DNA of 55,898 bases from Opitutus sp. (GTDB lineage: Bacteria > Verrucomicrobiota > Verrucomicrobiia > Opitutales > Opitutaceae), in assembly GCA_025361365.1 (NCBI GenBank), contig JANYAM010000243.1, positions 1 through 55,898 on the forward strand, read 5' to 3'. Under the pieces are notes generated by a model. That model was given only the letters and a program-made list of their open reading frames with translations. It made no database searches and was not told the DNA's origin. Every line of letters starts with the position of its first letter. Within the stretch, counting starts at the first letter, position 1. A program made the translations under genes and the position numbers. Shown here in pieces: positions 1 to 8,501 of the stretch.

Positions 1-70
1 CCCAGCTCCAGCTGGGCCGCGAATGTGATGCCATCCCCGCACGCCGGCCCAGCTGGAGCTGGGCCCTCCA
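1..70. repeat. Palindromic intergenic repeat, TGGAGGGCCC family (copy 1)
   Basis: The ends are complementary: CCCAGCTCCAGCTGGGCC at the window edge pairs with GGCCCAGCTGGAGCTGGG near position 47, followed by CCCTCCA. Related copies lie at 18295-18380 and 25330-25420. The left end may be cut by the window edge. No gene is visible in 71-192. Confidence 0.75.
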
Positions 71-192
71 CTCCGTTCAAATTTGTCGAGAACCGGTTTC
101 TCCAACGCGCCCTAATCCTTCTCAACCGTCCGGCTCATAGATTTTTGTTTGGATTGCGGTTGTTCGGGGAATGCTAGAGTCAATCCCTGCCC

Positions 193-849
193 ATGTCCCT
201 TCGCTCCCCTGCCAGCGCCGCCGTCCTGACCCTGCTCCTGCTGGGCGGTTGCCGCGACCACGAGATCACGGCTTACCGCGCGCCGAAGGACCCCGTGGCC
301 GCCGCGCCCGCGCCCGTCGCCAGCTCCGCCAATACCAACGACCTGCCCCGCGGCCATCCGCCCGTCGGGGGTGCCGCCCAGCCTGCGCCGGGCGGTGATA
401 CCATGGCCAACACCGCCGTGCCCACGGGTGGCGACAGCCTCGTCTGGACTGCCCCCGCCGCCTGGGCCGTCAAGCCGAGCGGCCCGATGCGCAAGGGCAG
501 CTACGCGGTGAAGGGCAACGGCGCCGAGGCCGACCTTTCCATCACCGCCTTCCCCGGCGACACCGGCGGACTGCTCGCCAACCTCAACCGCTGGCGCGGC
601 CAGGTTTCGCTGCCGCCGCTGGCCGAGGCCCAGCTGGGCGCCAGCGTCGAGCACCGTGACCTCGGCAGCCTCCACGCCGATATCGTGGACTTCGCCGGCA
701 CGGCTAACGGCGCGCCGACCCGCCTGCTCGGCGCCGTCGTCCCGGTCAACGGCGAGACGTGGTTCTTCAAGCTCATGGGGCCAGACGCGCTCGTCGCGCA
801 GGAAAAAGCCGCATTCCTCGAGTTCCTCCGCACGGTGCGCCCGCGCTGA
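193..849 (+). CDS. Predicted lipoprotein upstream of cytochrome c assembly genes
   Basis: A 218-aa protein with a short hydrophobic signal (residues 8-19) ending in LLGGC, a lipobox with Cys20 as the likely lipidated residue. Residues 25-75 are Pro/Ala-rich linker. The C-terminal 130 residues contain a compact domain with W-rich motifs (WTAPAAW, NLNRWRGQ, ETWFFKLMG). I do not recognise a named family. The stop codon is 2 nt before the resB ATG, so the two are almost certainly co-transcribed, suggesting a periplasm-facing role near the cytochrome c maturation complex; that role is inference from position only. Confidence 0.8.
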   Translation: MSLRSPASAAVLTLLLLGGCRDHEITAYRAPKDPVAAAPAPVASSANTNDLPRGHPPVGGAAQPAPGGDTMANTAVPTGGDSLVWTAPAAWAVKPSGPMRKGSYAVKGNGAEADLSITAFPGDTGGLLANLNRWRGQVSLPPLAEAQLGASVEHRDLGSLHADIVDFAGTANGAPTRLLGAVVPVNGETWFFKLMGPDALVAQEKAAFLEFLRTVRPR

Positions 850-851
850 GC

Positions 852-2030
852 ATGCATCCCATCGTCAAACAATTCCGCGACTTCTTCGTCGCGCTCAAGC
901 TGACCGTGGTGCTGCTTACGCTGTCGATCGTGCTGATCTTCTGGGCGACGCTCGCGCAGGTGCAACTCGGCATCTGGGGCGTGCAGGAGAAATTCTTCCA
1001 CGCCTTCTTCGTGCTGGAGAAGCTCCCCGGCACCAGCATCCCGGTGCCGGTCTTCCCCGGTGGTTATTTCCTCGGCGGCCTGCTGCTCATCAACCTCGTC
1101 GCCGCGCATATCTACCGCTTCCGGCTCGAGTGGAAAAAAGCCGGCATCCAGCTCACGCACCTCGGGCTCATCCTCCTGCTCCTCGGCGAACTGTTCACCA
1201 GTCTCCTGCAGGTGGAGAGCAACATGCGCCTCGATGAGGGCGAGACGAAACATTACACCGAAAGCTACCGGACCGCGGAGCTCGCCCTCCTCGACACGAC
1301 CAACCCGGACTTCAACGAGGTCGTCGCGATCCCCGAGGCCGTGCTCGCCGACGGCGGCAGCCTCCAGCACCCGAAGCTCCCGTTCCAAATCCGCCTCGGC
1401 GAATACTACCCGAACGCCGGCCTGCAAATGCTCCCGCCCGGCGCCAAGACGCCCGTCACGGCCGGCGTCGGCCAGACCGTGCAGCTGGTGCCGCTCCCGC
1501 TGACCTACAAGCAGGACGAGCGCAACCTGCCCGCGGCTTACGTCGAGCTGGTCGGCCCCGGGGGTTCCCTCGGCACCTGGCTCGTTTCCACTTTGATCAG
1601 CTCACCGCAGTCGCCGCCGTTCCTCCGCTCGACGCAGACGTTCACCTATCAGGGGCACACTTGGGAAATCGCCCTCCGCCTCAAGCGCTACTACCACCCG
1701 TTCGCCGTCACCCTGCTCAAGTTCACCCACGATATCTACGCCGGCACGGACATCCCGAAGAACTTCTCCAGCCGCATCCACCTCCGGACCGACGACGCCC
1801 GCCAGGACCGCGAGGTGCTCATCTACATGAACAACCCGCTGCGGCACGCGGGCCTGACCTTCTACCAGGCGGGCTTCGACAATGACGACAAGACCACGAT
1901 CCTCCAGGTCGTGCGCAACCCGAGCTGGGTGCTGCCCTACGTCTCCTGCATCATGATGGGCCTCGGCCTGCTCATCCAGTTCGGCTTCCACCTCATCGGC
2001 TTCATCCGCCGACGCTCAGGCACCAATTAA
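852..2030 (+). CDS. resB: Cytochrome c biogenesis protein ResB/CcsB
   Basis: A 392-aa membrane protein of the ResB (CcsB, Ccs1) family, which with CcsA forms the system II heme delivery and ligation complex for c-type cytochromes. Visible features are an N-terminal double membrane segment (FFVALKLTVVLLTLSIVLIF, then PVPVFPGGYFLGGLLLINLV), a third segment (LTHLGLILLLLGELF), a large periplasmic domain, and a last membrane segment near the C-terminus (SCIMMGLGLLIQFGFHLIGF). The RHAGLTFYQAGFD stretch before the last helix is typical of the family. I chose ATG 852, just after the lipoprotein stop, over an upstream in-frame start inside that gene. The partner ccsA follows, but a small nuclease-like cassette sits between them. 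Confidence 0.92.
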   Translation: MHPIVKQFRDFFVALKLTVVLLTLSIVLIFWATLAQVQLGIWGVQEKFFHAFFVLEKLPGTSIPVPVFPGGYFLGGLLLINLVAAHIYRFRLEWKKAGIQLTHLGLILLLLGELFTSLLQVESNMRLDEGETKHYTESYRTAELALLDTTNPDFNEVVAIPEAVLADGGSLQHPKLPFQIRLGEYYPNAGLQMLPPGAKTPVTAGVGQTVQLVPLPLTYKQDERNLPAAYVELVGPGGSLGTWLVSTLISSPQSPPFLRSTQTFTYQGHTWEIALRLKRYYHPFAVTLLKFTHDIYAGTDIPKNFSSRIHLRTDDARQDREVLIYMNNPLRHAGLTFYQAGFDNDDKTTILQVVRNPSWVLPYVSCIMMGLGLLIQFGFHLIGFIRRRSGTN

Positions 2031-2031
2031 C

Positions 2032-2056
2032 CACGAAGGACACGAAGCACACGAAG
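2032..2056 (+). repeat. Left arm: three CACGAAG cores, 2-nt spacers
   Basis: Cores lie at 2032-2038, 2041-2047 and 2050-2056, a period of exactly 9 nt. The reverse complement recurs at 2429-2453. Confidence 0.9.
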
Positions 2057-2428
2057 ATGGATTTTGACCCTCTATCCAACCGAGTGATTGGCGCCGCCTT
2101 GGAGGTTCATAGAAATCTCGGGCCCGGTCTTCTGGAGAGCGCCTACGAGCAAGCCCTGGCGTATGAGTTGCTCCAAGTGGGGATTAAGTTTCAAACCCAA
2201 GCATCGATGCCGCTCGCCTACAAGGGCATCAAACTCGACTGCGGGTTTCGCTTGGACTTTCTGATCGAAGAACAACTCATAGCCGAACTGAAAAGCGTGG
2301 AGGCGCTGGCTCCAATTCATGATGCCCAAGTCTTGACCTATCTCAAACTCAGTGGGCTGAAGACCGCCTTGTTAATCAACTTCAACGTGCCGCTCCTTAA
2401 GCACGGCATCAAACGACTGGTTCTCTAA
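2057..2428 (+). CDS. GxxExxY protein, PD-(D/E)XK-like nuclease family
   Basis: A 123-aa protein with the signature of the GxxExxY family (PDDEXK_3-like): G24-L-L-E27-S-A-Y30, then a nuclease-like core with Asp67 (in RLDFLI) and Glu77-Leu-Lys79 (in IAELKSV), and a following helix with HDAQVLTYLKL containing Gln91. These match the D...ExK...Q layout of PD-(D/E)XK enzymes, but no biochemical function is established for the family to my knowledge. The ORF fills the space between two inverted repeat arms exactly and splits resB from ccsA. Its codon use is less GC-biased than its neighbours (for example several AAA, TTG and CAA codons), consistent with acquisition. Confidence 0.88.
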   Translation: MDFDPLSNRVIGAALEVHRNLGPGLLESAYEQALAYELLQVGIKFQTQASMPLAYKGIKLDCGFRLDFLIEEQLIAELKSVEALAPIHDAQVLTYLKLSGLKTALLINFNVPLLKHGIKRLVL

Positions 2429-2453
2429 CTTCGTGCTCTTCGTGTCCTTCGTG
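2429..2453 (-). repeat. Right arm: three CTTCGTG cores, 2-nt spacers
   Basis: Cores at 2429-2435, 2438-2444 and 2447-2453 mirror the left arm. The arm starts on the base after the GxxExxY stop codon and ends 11 nt before the ccsA ATG, so it forms most of the ccsA leader. Confidence 0.9.
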
Positions 2454-2464
2454 GTTCAATCCTT

Positions 2465-4387
2465 ATGAAACGCTGGCTCCCAATTGCCGTCCTCGTCCTG
2501 ACCGCCGGCTGGGTGGCGTCCACGCTGCGCCCGCCGCAGAACGCCGGCGACTTCGACCTCGTCGCCTTCGGCCGCCTGCCAGTGCTTGTCAATGGCCGCC
2601 TCAAGCCGCTCGATACCGTCGCCCGCACCTCCCTGCTCGTGCTGCAAGGCCGCCAGCGTGTCAGCGACCCGACCAATCCCGTGCCGCTCGTCGCCACGCC
2701 GGACGAGTGGCTGGCCGACGTCCTGTTCAACCCGGCCAAGGCCGACGCCTACCCGACCTTCCGGCTCAGCGCCACCGACTCGCCCGAGTTGCTCACGCTC
2801 ATGGGGCTGACCGACGCGGAAACCAAAATCACCTACGACAGCGCGGTGATGCGCACGCTTGCCGTCGCCGATTTTGTCCCGGGCACCCGTACGCGCTTCT
2901 CGTTCAACCAGCTTCAACCGAAACTGCCCGAACTCGAGCGGCAGGCGCAGCTCGCCGAGCCGATCGACACTCAGGTCCGCACCGGCTTCCAAAAGGCCGT
3001 CATCCAGCTGCGCGACCGCGTCATCCTCTACCAGCGCCTCAAGCACAGCGTGCAGCTGCCCGACTCACCCGCGTTTCTCTCCGAGATCGTCCGGTTCCAA
3101 CAGAGCGTGCCCGCGGGCGTCACGGCGGTCCGCGCCCGCCAGAAAGGCGAGGCGCACGACGAGGCCGCTTTCAAGGCCATGCTCGCCGCCGCCCAGCGCT
3201 ATGACGACATGGGCAAGTTCGGCTACCTGCTGACCGTGCCGCCCGACGCGGGCGAGAAGGACCTCACCGCCTGGAAGACCGCCGGCAACACTTTGCTCGA
3301 GACTTTTGAGACCGGCACCGTCAACCCCAACGTCATGGCCTACGCCGCCCTCGGCGCCGCGTGGCGCAACCACGAAGCCGGACAGTTCAACGAGATCGTG
3401 CGCCTGTTCCGCGAACAGCTCGGCAAGCGCTTCGAGACGCAGCTGCTGAAGAGCGATGTCGAGGTGCGCTTCAACGCCGCCGAACCGTTCTACAAGGGCA
3501 TCATCCTGTATGCCCTCGCCTTCCTCTGCGCCATCACCTCGTGGCTCATCTGGCCCGAAGTGCTCGCCAAATCAGCCTTCTACCTGGTGGGCTTGGCGTG
3601 GCTCCTCGCCACCGCCGGCATCATCACGCGCATGTGGCTCGAAGGCCGCCCGCCGGTGACCAATCTCTACTCCTCGGCGCTCTTCGTCGGCTGGGGCTCG
3701 GTCGCGCTCTGCCTGATCCTGGAGAAAATCTACAAGAACGGCATCGGCTCCGCCGCCGCCGGCATGGTCGGCTTCATCACGCTCATCATCGCCCACATGC
3801 TGTCCCTCAGCGGCGACACCCTCGAGATGATGCGCGCCGTGCTTGACACCAACCTCTGGCTCGCGACGCACGTCGTCGTCGTCACCACGGGCTACGCCTC
3901 CACCTTCCTCGCCGGTTTCCTCGCGCTCATCTACGTTTTGCGCGGCCTGCTCACGAAGTCGCTCGACAAGGACACCGCCGACGCATTGACGCGCATGGTC
4001 TACGGTATCGTGTGCTTCGCGACGCTTTGTAGTCTCGTCGGCACCGTCCTCGGCGGCATCTGGGCCGACCAGTCGTGGGGCCGTTTCTGGGGCTGGGACC
4101 CGAAGGAGAACGGCGCGGTCATGATCGTCCTCTGGAACGCCATTGTCCTGCACGCCCGCTGGGGCGGCCTCGTGAAGCAACGGGGCCTGATGTGCCTCGC
4201 CATCGCCGGCAACATCATCACGAGCTGGAGCTGGTTCGGCACGAACATGCTCGGCGTCGGCCTGCACAGCTACGGTTTCATGGACGCCGCCTTCTGGTGG
4301 CTGATCATCTTTGTCGCCAGCCAGCTCGCGCTGATCGCCCTCGCCCAGCTCCCGCTGGAGAAATGGCGGAGCTTCAAGACAGCCTGA
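2465..4387 (+). CDS. ccsA: Cytochrome c biogenesis protein CcsA (heme handling)
   Basis: A 640-aa membrane protein. The C-terminal half (about residues 335-640) is a multi-helix CcsA/CcmF-type domain with the heme-handling WWD motif WGRFWGWDPKENG and a later SWSWFGTNMLGVGLHSYG segment. The N-terminal 330 residues follow one signal-anchor helix and form a long soluble region including LPVLVNGRLKPLDTVAR, a motif seen in the long CcsA proteins of Bacteroidota and Planctomycetes relatives. It pairs with ResB upstream to move heme outward and attach it to apocytochromes c. The 2428-2465 gap is filled by a repeat arm. It is followed by a palindromic repeat in the convergent gap with recN. Confidence 0.93.
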   Translation: MKRWLPIAVLVLTAGWVASTLRPPQNAGDFDLVAFGRLPVLVNGRLKPLDTVARTSLLVLQGRQRVSDPTNPVPLVATPDEWLADVLFNPAKADAYPTFRLSATDSPELLTLMGLTDAETKITYDSAVMRTLAVADFVPGTRTRFSFNQLQPKLPELERQAQLAEPIDTQVRTGFQKAVIQLRDRVILYQRLKHSVQLPDSPAFLSEIVRFQQSVPAGVTAVRARQKGEAHDEAAFKAMLAAAQRYDDMGKFGYLLTVPPDAGEKDLTAWKTAGNTLLETFETGTVNPNVMAYAALGAAWRNHEAGQFNEIVRLFREQLGKRFETQLLKSDVEVRFNAAEPFYKGIILYALAFLCAITSWLIWPEVLAKSAFYLVGLAWLLATAGIITRMWLEGRPPVTNLYSSALFVGWGSVALCLILEKIYKNGIGSAAAGMVGFITLIIAHMLSLSGDTLEMMRAVLDTNLWLATHVVVVTTGYASTFLAGFLALIYVLRGLLTKSLDKDTADALTRMVYGIVCFATLCSLVGTVLGGIWADQSWGRFWGWDPKENGAVMIVLWNAIVLHARWGGLVKQRGLMCLAIAGNIITSWSWFGTNMLGVGLHSYGFMDAAFWWLIIFVASQLALIALAQLPLEKWRSFKTA

Positions 4388-4388
4388 A

Positions 4389-4468
4389 TGTAGGGTCGGC
4401 GCTTGTCGCCGGACCGCGAATTGCCAAGTAGCGCGGAAGACGGTCCGCCGACGAGCGGCGACCCTACA
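4389..4468. repeat. TGTAGGGTCGCC palindromic element (copy 1)
   Basis: About 80 bp with inverted ends: TGTAGGGTCGGCGCTTG at the left, CGAGCGGCGACCCTACA at the right, and inner GGACCG/CGGTCC steps. It fills the convergent gap between ccsA and recN. Other copies are at 14609-14691, 28160-28192 (half), 31949-32029 and 33055-33127. It could fold as a long bidirectional hairpin. Confidence 0.9.
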
Positions 4469-4478
4469 GCAATCCGCC

Positions 4479-6140
4479 CTACCCCTTAAGCAATTCCTCC
4501 GCGTGGGCCACGGCGCTCTTGGCGTTGCGGTCGCCCAGCATGCGGGCGAGTTCGCCGATACGGCCCTTGCGGTTGCCGTGGATCGGCTCGATGCCGACCG
4601 ACGCGCGGTCGCCGCTCTGGTCCTTGGTGACGACAAAATGATTCGCCGCCTGCGCGGCCACCTGCGGCAGATGGGTGACGCACAGCACCTGGTGCCGCTC
4701 GGCGATGTCGGCCATTTTCTCGCCGACAATGCGTCCGATTTCGCCGCCGACGTTGGCATCCACCTCGTCGAACACCAGCAGCGGCACATCGTCGATCTCG
4801 GCTAGCACTGCCTTGAGCGCCAGCATCACGCGCGCGAGCTCGCCGCTCGACGCGATGCGGTTGAGCGGCAAAGGCGGTTCGCCGACGTTCGGCGAGAACA
4901 GGAATTCCACGCCGCAATCGCCGTAAGGCCCCAGCTCCGGCAGCGGCGTCAGCGATACGCGGAAGTCGGCCTTCTTGAAGCCCAGCTGGACGATCACCTT
5001 GGCCGCCGTCTTCGCCAGTTGCAGCGCCGCCTTCTCGCGCGTCGCGCGCAGCTCGGCTGCCGCTTTCTTCGCCGCCTTGAGGGCGTCGGCCACCTGCTTG
5101 TCGAGCTTGGCGAGCGAGCCCTCGACGTCGCCCTGCAACTCCAGCTTCCGGCGCATCTCGTCACGCGCCGCGAGCACGGCCTCGACCTTGGCGCCGTATT
5201 TGCGCTTCAGCTCGAGCCACGAGTTCATCTTGCCCTGCAGCGCCTCGGCCTGCTCGGGATCGAAATTCAGGGACGAGGCCAGCGAGGCGAACTCCGCGTC
5301 GAGGTCACCGAGTTCCACCGCCGCCGACTGCAGGCGGTCGGCCAGCGGTTTGCTGGCGGCGTCGAGCGACTCCAGCTGCCGCGCCTCGCGCAGGATGGCC
5401 GACAGTCGGCCGAGCAGGCCGTCCTCGCCGCTGAGCCCGTGGCTCAGGCCGGACGCGAGCGTGATGATCTCCTGGGCGCTGTTCTGCCGTTGGAAATCGC
5501 GTTCGAGTTCCGCGAGGGCCTCCTCGGTCAGGTCGAGGGCGTCGATCTTGCCGAGCTGGATCTTCAGGAAATCGATCTGGTCGGCGGACAGTTTCTCCGC
5601 GCCGAGCAGCCGCTCGCGCTCGTCGACCAGTTCACGCCAGTGGCGGTAGGTATTCTGGTATTGGTCGAGCGTGCCCTCATTTTTCGCGAAGAGATCGAGC
5701 AGCTCGCGCTGGCAGCCTTCCTTGAGGAGGCGGCGGGGTTCGCCCGGGCCATGGAAATCGATCCAGTATTCGCCGAGCTCCTGGAGGGCGGCCAAGGTCG
5801 CCATGCTGCCGTTGACGGAAATCTTCGGCGCCTTGTCGCGCGGCAGGCTGCGCTTGAGGATGAGCACACCGTCATCGCACGGCGGCAGGTCGAGCCGGGT
5901 GAGCGCCGCGTCGAGCTTGCGGCTGTCGGCGAAAAACAGCGCGGCCTCGACCTCGGTGGCGGGCGCGCCCTGCCGGATGATGGTTTTGTCGGCCCGGGCG
6001 CCGGCCAGCAGGGACAGCGCGCCGAGCAGGATGCTCTTGCCCGCGCCGGTCTCGCCCGTCACCGCCGTGAAACCGGTCTCGAAATCGAGTTCGATCTCGT
6101 CGAGGAGGGCCAGGTTGCGGATGCGGAGCGACTGCAGCAT
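4479..6140 (-). CDS. recN: DNA repair ATPase RecN
   Basis: A 553-aa SMC-like ATPase that acts in recombinational repair of double-strand breaks. The N-terminus has SLRIRNLALLDEIELDF and the Walker A motif GETGAGKS. The centre (about residues 150-380) is a Glu/Ala/Leu-rich coiled coil. The C-terminal lobe has ASSGELARVMLALK (ABC signature) and PLLVFDEVDANVGG (Walker B), followed by VTHLPQVAAQA. Length is normal for RecN. I chose the ATG at 6140 because the conserved family N-terminus begins there; a longer start 21 nt upstream adds MSIRAFE, which the family lacks. A CACGAAT iteron repeat lies directly upstream at 6149-6175. Confidence 0.95.
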   Translation of the reverse strand: MLQSLRIRNLALLDEIELDFETGFTAVTGETGAGKSILLGALSLLAGARADKTIIRQGAPATEVEAALFFADSRKLDAALTRLDLPPCDDGVLILKRSLPRDKAPKISVNGSMATLAALQELGEYWIDFHGPGEPRRLLKEGCQRELLDLFAKNEGTLDQYQNTYRHWRELVDERERLLGAEKLSADQIDFLKIQLGKIDALDLTEEALAELERDFQRQNSAQEIITLASGLSHGLSGEDGLLGRLSAILREARQLESLDAASKPLADRLQSAAVELGDLDAEFASLASSLNFDPEQAEALQGKMNSWLELKRKYGAKVEAVLAARDEMRRKLELQGDVEGSLAKLDKQVADALKAAKKAAAELRATREKAALQLAKTAAKVIVQLGFKKADFRVSLTPLPELGPYGDCGVEFLFSPNVGEPPLPLNRIASSGELARVMLALKAVLAEIDDVPLLVFDEVDANVGGEIGRIVGEKMADIAERHQVLCVTHLPQVAAQAANHFVVTKDQSGDRASVGIEPIHGNRKGRIGELARMLGDRNAKSAVAHAEELLKG

Positions 6141-6148
6141 TTCGAAAG

Positions 6149-6175
6149 CACGAATGGACACGAATTAGCACGAGT
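6149..6175 (+). repeat. Unpaired iteron arm: three CACGAAT-type cores, 3-nt spacers
   Basis: CACGAAT at 6149 and 6159 and CACGAGT at 6169 give a period of exactly 10 nt. No complementary arm is visible nearby. It lies in the recN leader (recN is on the minus strand, starting at 6140), so in the recN sense strand the cores read ATTCGTG. Confidence 0.75.
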
Positions 6176-6281
6176 TCAAGCGCCACTGCGCGCGCCGGGG
6201 ATGTCTCCTGACAGGTTTTTTTAATGTTCCCGAATTATCCTTGCACCGCCCCGCCCGAATCGTTCACTCCTCACTTCCCGC

Positions 6282-6358
6282 GGACCTTTAGCTCAGTTGG
6301 TTAGAGCGTTTCGTTGACATCGAAAAGGTCACTGGTTCGAGTCCAGTAAGGTCCACCA
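6282..6358 (+). tRNA. tRNA-Val (anticodon GAC)
   Basis: A 77-nt cloverleaf with acceptor stem GGACCTT pairing with AAGGTCC, the D-loop region AGCTCAGTTGGTTAGAGC, an anticodon stem TTTCG/CGAAA around loop TTGACAT (anticodon GAC), T-arm CTGGTTCGAGTCCAG, and an encoded 3' CCA. It reads the valine codon GUC. Confidence 0.95.
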
Positions 6359-6503
6359 TTTTCTTTCCAAAGGGGAAAGAAACTGCCCTCCGTAGCCGCG
6401 GTGAAGGAGGGCTTAAAACCGCGGGAAACCCAGAGGAGTCGCTCCTCAGAACAGGTTGCATAAAGCTTTGCGATGAAAGCCGCGGTCCGCCAGCTTGCCC
6501 GCC

Positions 6504-8336
6504 ATGACGTCCCGTGCGCCCACCGCTGCCGCCGCTGATAGCGTGCGCCGCGCGCAGGCCGAGGTCGTGCGGCTGGGTTACAGCGACCTGTCCGCCGGAT
6601 TGATGGCGACGTTCGTAGTGGCCACCGGCCTGGCGTGGATCATCGCCCGCAACCACGCGACCAACGGCGCCTGGGTCTGGCTGGGGGTAATGCTGGCGGT
6701 GAGCGCCTGGCGCCTCGGAACGGTGGTTTGGTATCGCCAGGCCAAGCGGGATCCGAGCCAGGTGGAAAAAGGCGAGCGCCGCTTCATTGTGGGCGCCGTG
6801 CTGAGCGGTCTCGGCTGGGGTTACGCCGGCTGGGTCTTCTATCCGCTCATGGTGGGCGAACATGAGCTTTCGCTGCTCGTCCTCGTGCTGGCCGGCATGA
6901 CGGCTGGCGCCACCCGCTCGCTCGGCCCGATTCCGGCGGCGTGCTGGTCGTTTCAGGTGCTGACCCTCGTGCCGTTGATCCTGCGGCTGCTGCTGGGCGG
7001 CGGCTTGGTGCAGATCGTAATGGGCGTCCTCGCCGTGCTCTACACCGCGTTTCTCGTGGCGATGGTCCGCAGCTATCACCGCAGCCTCAGCAATTCCCTC
7101 CGCCTGGGCTTTGAATACGCCGGGCTGGTCAGCGAGTTGAGCGAAGAGATCGCCACCCGCAAGACCGCCGAGGCCGACCTGCGCATCGCCATGACCCGAG
7201 CCGAGGAGGCCAGCCGCGCCAAGAGCGCCTTCCTCGCCACCATGAGCCACGAGATCCGCACGCCGATGAACGGCGTGCTGGGCATGCTCGACCTGCTCAA
7301 GACCGCCGCGCTCACCCCCGCCCAGCGCGAACAGGTGGAGACGGCCGCCACCTCCGCCGACTCGCTGCTGCGCATCCTCAATGACATCCTGGACTTCTCG
7401 AAGATCGAGACCGGCCGGCTGGACTTCGAACACATCGCCTTCCGCCCCGCCCGGGTGGCGGAGGAAACGGTCACCCTCATGCGCCCGGTGGCCGCCGCCA
7501 AGTCCCTGCAACTCGTGTTTAGCCCTGATGCGGCCGCGATGACCCGCGTCATGGGCGACCCGATGCGTTACCGCCAGGTGCTGCTCAACCTGATCGGCAA
7601 CGCCATCAAGTTCTCCGAGCGCGGCGACATCACGCTCCACCTCTCTGGCATCCTGCTCGAGACGCCACCCCGCCTGCAGCTGGCCGTGCAGGTCCGCGAC
7701 CGCGGCATCGGCATGAACACCGAGACGCAGGCGCGACTTTTCCAGCCGTTCATGCAGGCCGACAGCTCGATGAGCCGGCGCTACGGCGGCTCGGGCCTCG
7801 GCCTCGCCATCTCCCAAAAGCTGGTCCAGCGCATGGGCGGCTCCATCACCGTCGAGAGCCAGCCCGCCGAGGGTTCGCGCTTCGCCTTCACCGTGACCTT
7901 CCCGCTCGCCAAGGACCGCAACACCGCGGTGCCCTTCCCCACCGCGACCGCCACCCTGCAACTCACCGGCCGCGTCCTCGTGGTCGAGGACGACCTGGTC
8001 AACCAGCGCGTCATCACCCTGATGCTCCAGCGGCTCGGCTTGCAGCTCCACCTCGTCGCCGACGGCCAGAGCGCGCTGAGCATCATCGAGTCCAGCGAAT
8101 GGGATCTCGTGCTCATGGACCTCCAGCTGCCGGGCATCGACGGCATGGAGACGACCCGCCGCGCGCGCCTGCTGCTCGGCGACCGCTCGCTGCCGATCAT
8201 CGCCCTCACGGCCAACGCCCGTTCCGAGGACCGCGCCGCCTGCCTGATGGCCGGCATGGATGATTTTCTCGCGAAGCCCGTCCGCTCCGAGGCCTTGCGC
8301 GAATGCCTCGCCCGCTGGCTGCACGCCGCCAGTTGA
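6504..8336 (+). CDS. Membrane-bound hybrid histidine kinase with receiver domain
   Basis: A 610-aa sensor kinase. The first 200 residues hold about six hydrophobic segments with no extracytoplasmic sensor domain of note, so the input is probably sensed in or near the membrane. A short coiled coil ([19 protein letters not shown]) leads to the HisKA domain with phospho-acceptor His in [10 protein letters not shown], then the HATPase domain (N box [11 protein letters not shown] boxes DRGIGM and GSGLGLAIS). The C-terminal receiver domain has VLVVEDD, the phospho-acceptor Asp in [10 protein letters not shown], and a late Lys in FLAKPV. No separate output gene is adjacent. The start is ATG 6504; an in-frame TTG at 6495 is the alternative. 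Ligand unknown. Confidence 0.92.
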   Translation: MTSRAPTAAAADSVRRAQAEVVRLGYSDLSAGLMATFVVATGLAWIIARNHATNGAWVWLGVMLAVSAWRLGTVVWYRQAKRDPSQVEKGERRFIVGAVLSGLGWGYAGWVFYPLMVGEHELSLLVLVLAGMTAGATRSLGPIPAACWSFQVLTLVPLILRLLLGGGLVQIVMGVLAVLYTAFLVAMVRSYHRSLSNSLRLGFEYAGLVSELSEEIATRKTAEADLRIAMTRAEEASRAKSAFLATMSHEIRTPMNGVLGMLDLLKTAALTPAQREQVETAATSADSLLRILNDILDFSKIETGRLDFEHIAFRPARVAEETVTLMRPVAAAKSLQLVFSPDAAAMTRVMGDPMRYRQVLLNLIGNAIKFSERGDITLHLSGILLETPPRLQLAVQVRDRGIGMNTETQARLFQPFMQADSSMSRRYGGSGLGLAISQKLVQRMGGSITVESQPAEGSRFAFTVTFPLAKDRNTAVPFPTATATLQLTGRVLVVEDDLVNQRVITLMLQRLGLQLHLVADGQSALSIIESSEWDLVLMDLQLPGIDGMETTRRARLLLGDRSLPIIALTANARSEDRAACLMAGMDDFLAKPVRSEALRECLARWLHAAS

Positions 8337-8388
8337 ACCACGTTGCCCGCGCACCTGTAGCGCGTCGTGAATCCGTTCGGTGGTCGTT

Positions 8389-8413
8389 TTTTGCGTTTTT
8401 CGCGCCTTTTGTG
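8389..8413 (-). repeat. Iteron arm: three TTTTGYG-type cores, 2-nt spacers
   Basis: TTTTGCG at 8389, TTTCGCG at 8398 and TTTTGTG at 8407, period 9 nt. A second short arm follows at about 8444-8459 (ATTTGCG-C-CTTTGCG, period 8). Both lie in the leader of pyrR, in the strand orientation seen before the other downstream genes. Confidence 0.7.
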
Positions 8414-8501
8414 GCTCTCTCCTCGGCCGGCTTCTCTTAATCACCTCATTTGCGCCTTTGCGCTGGACGGCCCCCGCACCCGTGCTCAAAACCTTGGGCT
8501 C

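Larger units (their letters stand above)
2029..2456 (+). mobile_element. IR-GxxExxY-IR cassette inside the resB-ccsA operon
   Basis: A 428-bp unit made of two 28-nt inverted arms (2029-2056 and 2429-2456, 26 of 28 positions complementary) and one ORF. The left arm ends on the base before the ATG, and the right arm begins on the base after the stop. Each arm is three 7-nt cores with 2-nt spacers: CACGAAG at 2032, 2041 and 2050, and CTTCGTG at 2429, 2438 and 2447. The first two bases of the left arm are also the last two of the resB stop codon. No target-site duplication is obvious. Calling it mobile is inference from the symmetry and the location inside a normally contiguous operon. Confidence 0.65.

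Noticed and set aside
3572-4789. 405-aa open frame antisense to ccsA and recN 3' parts
   Set aside because: It is rich in Arg/Ala/Asp/Gly typical of antisense frames in GC-rich DNA, and overlaps two clear genes.
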